Assembly (NCBI GenBank): GCA_014607495.2
Contig: CP053157.1
Location: forward strand, 5,580,001-5,644,000
Direction of reading: 5' to 3'
DNA length: 64,000 nucleotides
DNA from: Carposina sasakii
Lineage: Eukaryota; Arthropoda; Insecta; Lepidoptera; Carposinidae
Shown here: one piece after another, positions 58,401 through 64,000 of the stretch
How the letters are laid out: every line of letters begins with the position of its first letter
Position numbering within the stretch: the first letter of the stretch is position 1
The notes under the pieces: model-generated
Told to the model about the DNA's origin: nothing
What the model saw: only the letters and a program-made list of their open reading frames with translations
The model's database searches: none
Translations under genes and position numbers: made by a program

Positions 58401-61400
58401 ATTCGCAGGTAAAGTATAAGTACCTACGTGGAAAGCAGGAAAACTGTTTGTTTCATAGATTAGGTATACATTTTTTGACACAGCATTTTTCTTTCAACGA
58501 CAAATAACTATTAGATGGGTGAATTTTCCAGGTACGTTTTTAGCGCGGCGAGGATGAAAATCGTAATGGAAAGTGCAAAATGCTCATTTATTAAAAAAAA
58601 ATCATAAAGTTCAGACAATAATCTAGACTAACGTTTAAAATTTAAGAACAAAATCTATTTATTTAAGCATTACAAAAATTATCAAAGGCTCTAAATCTGC
58701 GGTGCTATGTCCCCACTTCATTTGCAAAAATAAATTTGGCTATTTAAATTTTCTGGTGAATTAATTTAACAAAATACATACATATTTTAAAAATACATTA
58801 AATGACACTATTATTTAGACCATGAGCAGTAATTTAACTTAACCCGGTAGTACCTGTAACAGCTTTTTAAAAATGTCCCGCGGAAAAAGTCAATAACTTT
58901 GGCGCATTTTGAACATTACACTATTTCATCACAATTAATGAGATAGATACTAAGCTATCTTTCCCCGCACTGCTATGTCAAGCCATCGTATACCACCAAC
59001 AGTTTGATACACCGAACAGTTTTCCCGCCAAAAACGTAAATATTACCCTGCGGTGGCGCAGGAATACAAATTTATCATATAACGGTGTCATGTGTATTTA
59101 AAAAACTAAAAGGCTGTTTAAAAATAAATTTTACAGATGATTAAAGATTAGATATATCGATGTAATTGCAAACGAATTATTACAATCAAAATAATAGTGT
59201 TTGTTATAATTTGAATTTTTTTAGTTAATTCTTGAGCTACGCGGACGACATGGTGCTGCTGAGCCCGTCGGTGACGGGCCTTAAGAGGCTACTAGATGTG
59301 TGTGAGCAATATGCGGCACGTCATGGCCTTATATATAATGCGGTGAAAAGTGAAATGATGGTTTTCAAAGCGGGTACCAAGTGTCCTTCATATGTTCCCC
59401 CAGTTACTTTAAATGGAACGCTCCTCAAAAGGGTGACGACTTTTAAATACCTAGGACACTTGGTCACGGATGACCTTCGTGATGATGCAGATGTTGAAAG
59501 GGAGCGTAGGGCGCTAGCGATTAGAGCAAACATGATAGCCCACAGGTTCAAACTGTGCACAGCACAAGTAAAAGTTACTTTGTTTAGAGCGTACTGTACA
59601 TCAATGTACGCCTGTAACCTGTGGGCTACGTGTACGCAGAAATCTATGAGCGCCTTACGCGTCCAATATAATAACTCGTTTAGGATGCTGTTGGGACTGC
59701 CGCGGGCCTGTAGCGCGTCAGGTATGTTTGCGGACGCGCACGTGGATGGCTTCGCAGCCACACTACGCAAGCGCGCCGCTGCGGCGCTCTGCCGGCTGCG
59801 CGCCAGTTCCAACACCATCCTCGCGATGACAGCTGGCAGACTGGACAGTCGCTATACTCAGCACTGGACCAGGATGCATCTTAGTGTTTGTACTAACATA
59901 GTCATGTAAGTCATTTGTGTATTACTAACATTATATGGATCATCGTTGTCTGAAGTAAATGTATTTTATTTTATTTTATTTTATTTATTTATTTTTAAGT
60001 ACTGTGTCGCAACTCCAGTGGCTCCGGTGGCAAAAAAAGAGGGCCACCGTAATTGAATAATGTCACCGTAATTGATATTTTGTCTTTTTGTATACATGAT
60101 GACTGAAAAAACAGGTATTATTTCTATTGAGATGTAAAAGTACACCCCATTCTCTACCTTAATGGGTAAGAATACCAATTTAAAAATACGGCTTGCATGT
60201 TTTTAAAATGACCCTATTATTAAATGGAAATGCATAAAAAAGACTAAGATACGTCTATATTTCAGTAATTTAATGAGATAAATAAATAATCATTTGGGAC
60301 AAAACAACAGACATCAACTTGGCATAGTCAAAATTCAATTACCAAAAGATTTTTTTTCGTAATTCTCTCCTATTCATTCAAAATAATGATTTTACGTAAT
60401 GCGCACACTTCATTACATACATACATATAATCATGCCTTTATCCCTTACGGGGTAAGCAGAGCACCAATGGCCGATAGAACCACATGGTGCCTCTTCTGA
60501 CCAATTTTGAGGGTATAGTTGAGATGTACAGGTTCGGTTAGTAGTGACAGGTGGTCAGCCCATCGCCTACAAAACACCAAGACCCTCTTGTCCCTCTACT
60601 GATTTGTACAATATGCCCGGGAAGAGAAGCAGCTGTAGTATTATTTTTTTTTTTCACTCCCAGAGCAGCATAGAAGAAACATTTCATCAAACTAAATTCA
60701 AAAGGTATAATTATAAAATAGCTTACCAACAGCTGACTAACAAGAATGTAAAAAGGGCTATCCTATGTATCCTATGGCGCGACAACCTTTTTTACAAATA
60801 ACCTAAGTTTGTAGTCAAATTTAAAAAAGTACAAAGGTGATGAACTGACATTATAATATATAGGTAGGTAAGTAACTAGGTAGGTAAAAAGAAACAACTA
60901 TTACTATGGGACCAACTCCGAAATATTTTTAAGAAATCAGCTGTTCCATACGATCTCGAATAATTACTGCACTGAAATGTATGGAACAACAGATTTTTTT
61001 TCAATATTTCGGAGTTGGTCCCATAGTGAAAGTTGATTATTTTTTTACCTACCTAGTTTCGTGTCAAAAGATAATCACTAATTTTGGATAGACCTTATAT
61101 ATAAAGGTATCTAACGAGGTGCACTTTCACATGTGAAAAGAAATAATCCCCATTTCTTGTTTTCGAATATTTTTACATACATATAAATAAAAACCTAGCC
61201 GTTCCCGAAATGGTGTAGTCAGAACTGCCACTACATTATATGCTAAGAAAAAACTCACTAGGAAGAATTGAAATGATGATGATGATGATAACGTGTTTTT
61301 AAAATTTGTTACAAGAGTTTCTAAGCTATAATGATGATAAACATTATTACCAACTAATAAACGAAAATAATCTAAAGTTTTCAAGTTCTTATAAAATAAA

Positions 61401-63062
61401 TAAATAGGTAATTCACATGATGTTCTCCTGTAAATTACGCTGGTTTTAATCAATTTCAGTGGAGAGATTTACAATTTCGGTGGTTTGATAACAATATCGG
61501 TGGCGATTGAAATTTTTAAATTCAGATATCTCAAGAAATAATATGTTTTTTAAAATATGTTCCATATGACTGCATATTATATACTTTTGGCTATTACTTG
61601 GAATACAAAAAAGTTATAGAAAGTGGATATAAAATTTCGCCAGCGTTATTAGTAAAAAATCGAGGTTGTTGAAATTCACCCAGATAAACGTATAAACTGT
61701 CAGGACAAGCAACTTGAAATTGTATTTTACACAGAAAACAAAAGTCTTAATTACCTAGGTACTTAAATAATTAGTACTCGTATTTGTTTGTATGGTATTT
61801 ATTTTCTGTGGCTTAAGCTTACTTTTATGTAAAAAGATAATTAATATTCAGAAGCATCTACATGTATGTACTTACAAACATCACTTAAAATTAGGCTTAA
61901 CCACAAAACCTACACAAAGGTATAAAATATTCCTATATACCCAGTTATTTATGATGACGGCCGATTGGCGTAGTTGGTAGTGGCCCTGCCTGCGACGCCA
62001 TAGGTCCTAGGTTCGAATCCCGGTAGGTGCAAACATTGATATGATGAATATCGATGTTTGTTTCAGAGTCATGGATATTTATATACTTATCTATGTATTT
62101 ATATACCTTAGTACCCACGACACAAGACCTTAGGGATCTTAGTGTGGGACTAGGTTAATGTGTTGTGAAGTGTGTGAATATTTATTATTATTTATTTATT
62201 ATTTATACAGCTACAGTTATTCATAAGAACAGCAGGACATTTTCGTTAATTTTCTGTATTGTGGATCTGTTAAAAGATCAAACAAATCCGTTTTGAAGAA
62301 ACACATAGTTACTGTGGTTGATTTTTACTGACACACTTTTTTTTTACAATTAGCTAGGCAAACATTTAACTGCCATCGTGTCTGATGTTAAGCAAGATGC
62401 GGCCTAGGGTGGTACATGTTTGCCTAGAAAGTGCCTATTCACTCTAGCTTTAAAGAGACCAATATTGTAGTGCTCGGGAAACTTAAACCTAAACTTAAAA
62501 TTAGTACCTGCTACCTGTCTCTCTGTCTAGGCCATTTATATTAATAACTAGTGGACGCCCGCGACTCCGTCCGCGTGCACTACAGAAAAAACAAAATGTC
62601 GAAATTATACGGGATTAAAACATTTTTTCGGGATAAAAAGTAGCCTATATGTTAAGTGGGACCTGTCACAATATATTCGTGAAAACTGCATAGAAATAGG
62701 TTCAGCCGTTTCTGAGATTAGCGTGCACAAACGCACAGACAAACAGACAAATAAGTCCAACAATCATTATTTTGGGTACTATTACGTTGATAAAGGTCTC
62801 CTATAATATTTTTTCTCGTATATCTTCCATGTGCAGACAGCGATCCGTTACATTTATGTATAGATGGAGAGGGACAGACCTGACAAATTTTAAGTTTAAG
62901 TGTAAGGTTTAGAATTGAGATATTGTCAGTTACATAAATAGGTCTTACTTACCGATTTATGTAACTATTAGCAATATTGTTTTTAGCAATTATAAATAGA
63001 ATACAAACAGGTATAATATAGGTGCGTTGACAAACAGACAACACTCAAGACCTACCTGTCAT
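43247..63062 (-). CDS. Kir gene B: inward-rectifier potassium channel (spliced)
   Basis: The proposed coding path on the minus strand is 63062-63056, 52704-52455, 52213-51156, then either 47992-47901 (468 aa) or 43470-43247 (512 aa); all phases agree and introns are GT-AG. The product is a Kir subunit: cytoplasmic N-terminus, slide helix, TM1 about residues 138-163, TIGYG filter at 205-209, TM2 with Gln235 at the rectification-controller position, then the cytoplasmic domain. The core matches gene A closely, with the same phase-2 junction before the slide-helix exon, so the two are paralogues. Unlike A, exons 2-6 of A correspond to one uninterrupted exon here. A conserved cytoplasmic acidic position is Gly287. 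The first intron is 10.4 kb and repeat-rich. Confidence 0.93.
43488..43586 (-). repeat. Tandem duplication of a branch-point/polypyrimidine block
   Basis: Two units of about 50 bases (43488-43537, 43538-43586). On the minus strand each contains aaatctctcctttacaa then gcaagactaaactag. The first lies 18 bases upstream of the exon acceptor at 43470. Confidence 0.8.
43829..44104. repeat. MITE with GGGGGCAATTCTTG-type ends, copy 2
   Basis: Begins gggggccaattcttgaaaa, ends tttcaaaaattgcccccc; the interior is the reverse complement of 5002-5290. Intronic to gene B. Confidence 0.8.
44400..44850. repeat. MITE unit B alone
   Basis: Begins within ccaggcaaatactgaaatgc (outer left end lost) and ends ctgtcacaaacaccctgta. 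Same family as 9993-10453. Confidence 0.78.
45080..45183 (+). repeat. SINE-like repeat (CACCCCTTACCACG), copy 2
   Basis: taggctcaccccttaccacg through tgcacacttctgcccaacct to gggcgtgactatatgtatg, a simple-repeat tail. Confidence 0.7.
45190..46735. other. Intronic DNA of Kir gene B, nothing recognised
   Basis: No gene or clear repeat boundary seen on either strand. Confidence 0.5.
46750..46916 (+). repeat. GGGTGCGCCC-family repeat with inverted 5' piece
   Basis: Left part (46757-46806) is an inverted copy of the family's 3' end; the body then runs forward to gggcgcacccatagtgaa. Flanked by AATAAATTyCATT at 46737-46749 and 46917-46929 (one mismatch). Confidence 0.78.
47901..47992 (-). CDS. Kir gene B alternative proximal last exon
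   Basis: The minus-strand acceptor gatgtccgcacag precedes 47992. AG completes a Glu codon after the phase-1 donor at 51155. It encodes ESTEPLNLKLPERPADPKKE then QNDGDYTVTL and TAG, 30 residues. The final V-T-L fits a class II PDZ-ligand pattern. It is much shorter than the distal tail and unrelated to it. No AATAAA is obvious downstream, so the polyadenylation site is uncertain. Confidence 0.78.
48000..51090. other. Intronic DNA of Kir gene B
   Basis: AT-rich, no supported gene, RNA or named repeat seen between the proximal last exon and the core exon. Confidence 0.5.
51156..52213 (-). CDS. Kir gene B core exon: whole channel and cytoplasmic domain
   Basis: The acceptor ttcattgcag (minus) precedes 52213. 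The first base completes AGA, as in gene A. 352 codons run to a GTGAGT donor at 51155, phase 1. It encodes slide helix, TM1, turret, ETQHTIGYG filter, TM2 (MIQAFMVGIVFAKM), PIP2 linker RPKHRTQ, RVGDLRKSHIIGAS, and the block to [15 protein letters not shown]. If the donor is ignored the frame reads on to 51097, adding 19 residues ending GGWLFVQNK; the strong GTGAGT and two downstream exons argue against that end. Confidence 0.95.
52455..52704 (-). CDS. Kir gene B exon 2: N-terminal cytoplasmic region
   Basis: On the minus strand the acceptor acaatgtttag precedes 52704. It encodes a CG-rich, acidic/Pro-rich segment (ADPESPLSKEEQQLLPDEWL, then GIYYPTGSK) and ends AAG AG before GTTCGT, a weak donor but phase 2, matching the next exon. 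An internal ATG at 52588 could start a shorter protein, but the frame is open upstream to the acceptor and joins the 63 kb ATG in phase. Confidence 0.82.
53190..53310. repeat. MITE with GGGCCGATTTT end, copy 1
   Basis: agaggataaagttgatac and gaatcaactttatccgtcat are inverted. Related to 53501-53637; its right boundary is unclear. Confidence 0.5.
53501..53637. repeat. MITE with GGCCTGATTTTT end, copy 2
   Basis: gatagcctatctgaagaata and its complement tattcttcaggtaggctatc form long inverted arms. Confidence 0.75.
54208..54345 (-). repeat. GCAATAGGCTGATGATG-family fragment, reversed
   Basis: tacagtccactactggacgt, cccagggcacgcca and cgctgggcaggcgggttgg are the reverse of the 17.6-17.8 kb copy. 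The 83-residue minus frame here is repeat sequence. Confidence 0.75.
56232..57036 (+). repeat. GCGGACGGAGTCGCGGGCG-family element with internal minisatellite
   Basis: The left part (ctaatattataaagaggaaa, ttactggaccgatttc-like sequence) and the right end cacgcggacggagtcgcggg match the families at 36486-36690, 28108-28392 and 62552-62845. Between them five copies of a 126-128 bp unit have expanded. Confidence 0.75.
56381..56950. repeat. Minisatellite, about 127-bp unit, five copies
   Basis: atttcccgawattcccacgg recurs at 56381, 56509, 56636, 56762 and 56890. The middle units are almost identical; the outer ones have diverged. Open frames on both strands here are by-products of the repeat. Confidence 0.9.
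57040..59215. other. Intronic DNA of Kir gene B
   Basis: No gene seen. A decayed end of the ACAGGGTGTAAC MITE lies at 58300-58378 (atttcgcttgccatactcct, ctacaccctgtata). Confidence 0.5.
59229..59990 (+). mobile_element. 5'-truncated non-LTR retrotransposon
   Basis: A GC-richer block begins abruptly at the reverse transcriptase active site and ends in an ATTTT-type simple tail (atgtattttattttatttta) at about 59960-59990. This is the structure of a LINE copy whose reverse transcription stopped early. Confidence 0.85.
59232..59909 (+). pseudogene. Reverse transcriptase C-terminal fragment
   Basis: The 225-codon frame opens at SYADDMVLLSPSVTGLKRLL: YADD is the catalytic motif of non-LTR reverse transcriptases, followed by the thumb motif FKYLGHLVTDDL and a trailing region ending LSVCTNIVM. 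All domains upstream of YADD (endonuclease, fingers) are absent and the first codon is TTG, so it is a dead fragment, although its frame is unbroken. CR1/Jockey or related clades are possible; I cannot choose. Confidence 0.87.
60427..60655 (-). repeat. SINE-like dispersed repeat, copy 3 (reversed)
   Basis: atcatgcctttatcccttac, aagcagagcaccaatggcc and gaccctcttgtccctctact are the reverse complement of 21965-22207. Confidence 0.8.
60876..61056. repeat. Palindromic MITE, about 181 bp
   Basis: Arms tatgggaccaactccgaaat and atttcggagttggtcccata, extended outward to ctaggtaggtaaaaa / tttttacctacctag. Confidence 0.85.
61959..62205 (+). repeat. tRNA-derived SINE
   Basis: The head resembles a tRNA with RNA polymerase III promoter boxes: A box tggcgtagttggtag (61966) and B box ggttcgaatcc (62010-62020). 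It has no proper acceptor stem pairing and runs on into a tRNA-unrelated body (cacgacacaagaccttaggg) and an A/T-rich tail aatatttattattatttatt. It is a SINE and not a functional tRNA gene. Confidence 0.82.
62552..62845 (+). repeat. GTGGACGCCCGCGACTCCG-family repeat
   Basis: Starts ctagtggacgcccgcgactc, contains aagtagcctatatgttaagt and ggttcagccgtttctgagat, ends near catgtgcagacagcgatccg. Relative of 28108-28392. Confidence 0.8.
63056..63062 (-). CDS. Kir gene B exon 1: start codon and seven coding bases
   Basis: On the minus strand ATG ACA G precedes a GTAGGT donor at 63055. The phase-1 end joins the exon at 52704 to give MTASVGVEHSRDRR. Upstream sequence (63070-63190) is richer in CG than its surroundings, as expected of a leader, and holds a 14-codon upstream frame starting MRRRRKLE. 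Evidence is phase and context only. Confidence 0.55.
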
Positions 63063-63069
63063 CGTACTC

Positions 63070-64000
63070 AAACAGAACTGGGACGACTTCGTCAACAATG
63101 ATAACTTATCGCCTCGAGTTTGCGTCTCCGTCGCATTTTCTGACGGCCAGACAACACTTTTACACAATTCTCATCCCAACACAATTTAAACACTAAAACG
63201 TACGAGCAAGCATAAAACGAGGAAATTCACTACAAACAAGTCCAACTTGTTGTAAATTTACTAAGAAACTATGTCGATAATGTTTTATCTATTTTTCTTT
63301 GCTCTGATTAGATATTGGCCAGTCAAGGATTTGGACAATAAGTGTTGTGTTAAGTATACCATAATTTCACGCAGTTCTTTGTGCAAACTTATCATTAAGT
63401 CATACGTAAATACTCGTATGGATCAGATACCTCTTATGATATAGAATTTCAGATAGACATATTGAACGAAGGCATATCCCGACTAATTTATTTTAATTAA
63501 ATTTATACTCGTCATAGGTTACCTATAGGAAAACCATCACTTTTTCAAAATATTTTCTAGGAATTTCCTATAGAAATATAGTGAAAAACAGAATGTGAAG
63601 TACAAAGATAGATATGCTTAATATTACGCTGAAAAAATTATTACAATTGACTCATATGGCTACTTTAAAGTTATTATGCCAATAATAAGTGTGACTAATA
63701 AATTCTTTGAAGGGACGAAAATTGTGCTTAGATGAGATCAGGTCATAATGGTAAATCGGTCTGGACTGAAGACAGATTCAATAGAATTTAACATTTCATT
63801 ACGGACATTAGACCAAAATACACATTCCTAAAGAATGTGATGGGATATTTGTTCTACGGGCGGGACAATTGTTGGCGGATGATCAGTCACAGTAAGGTGT
63901 TGGAACTAATTTAAATGTATATAATTTACTGCATGGCTGTGGGATTTTCCTTATAATTCTTTAGTTCTAGCTACCCCATTCCGGGTACACGGACGTGTGT
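63070..64000 (-). other. Probable leader and upstream region of Kir gene B
   Basis: A CG-rich patch at 63100-63160 may be the 5' UTR. I see no clear TATA box and no other gene to the window end. Confidence 0.3.

Noticed and set aside
59321..59818. 165-codon minus-strand frame
   Set aside because: It is the antisense shadow of the reverse transcriptase fragment at 59232-59909.
61959..62030. Possible tRNA gene
   Set aside because: A and B boxes are present but the arms do not close into a cloverleaf and the sequence continues into a SINE body and tail.

Overview
The window is AT-rich insect DNA, almost certainly from a moth or butterfly. It holds large introns, dense short repeats typical of Lepidoptera (including a family ending in GCAATAGGCTGATGATGATG), tRNA-derived SINE sequence and an intact piggyBac-type transposon. 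There is no bacterial-style gene organisation. No species call is possible.

Two inward-rectifier potassium channel (Kir/Irk) genes dominate the window and point tail to tail. Gene A (+ strand) runs from 9.2 kb to 38.6 kb. Its exons join with matching phases and no internal stop: first exon 1a (9232-9602) or 1b (21338-21447), exon 2 (31012-31456, TM1, pore and most of TM2), exon 3a (31943-32122) or 3b (32381-32560), then 33497-33686, 35820-35944, 37205-37310, 37960-38422 and 38532-38616. The predicted product is 654 aa from 1a or 567 aa from 1b. Exons 3a and 3b are a duplicated pair of exactly 180 nt each that swaps the PIP2-binding linker. The TGA stop is followed by C and by 96 further open codons in the same frame, a candidate for translational readthrough.

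Gene B (- strand) starts with a 7-nt coding piece at 63062-63056, continues in 52704-52455 and then in one large exon 52213-51156 carrying the whole channel core. It ends in one of two phase-compatible last exons, 47992-47901 (468 aa) or 43470-43247 (512 aa). The second lies behind a tandemly duplicated branch-point/polypyrimidine block.

Between exon 1b and exon 2 of gene A sits a piggyBac element (25230-28741) flanked by TTAA, with inverted ends, an apparently intact 683-aa transposase split by one intron, and a 54-56 bp periodic palindromic array inside that intron and near the right end. The introns and flanks otherwise hold MITEs, SINE-like copies, a 5'-truncated non-LTR retrotransposon (59.2 kb) and a 127-bp minisatellite (56.4-56.95 kb). 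An isolated heat-shock-like promoter with no gene attached lies at 4.84 kb. All splice structures are read from sequence and phase only; no transcript data were available.
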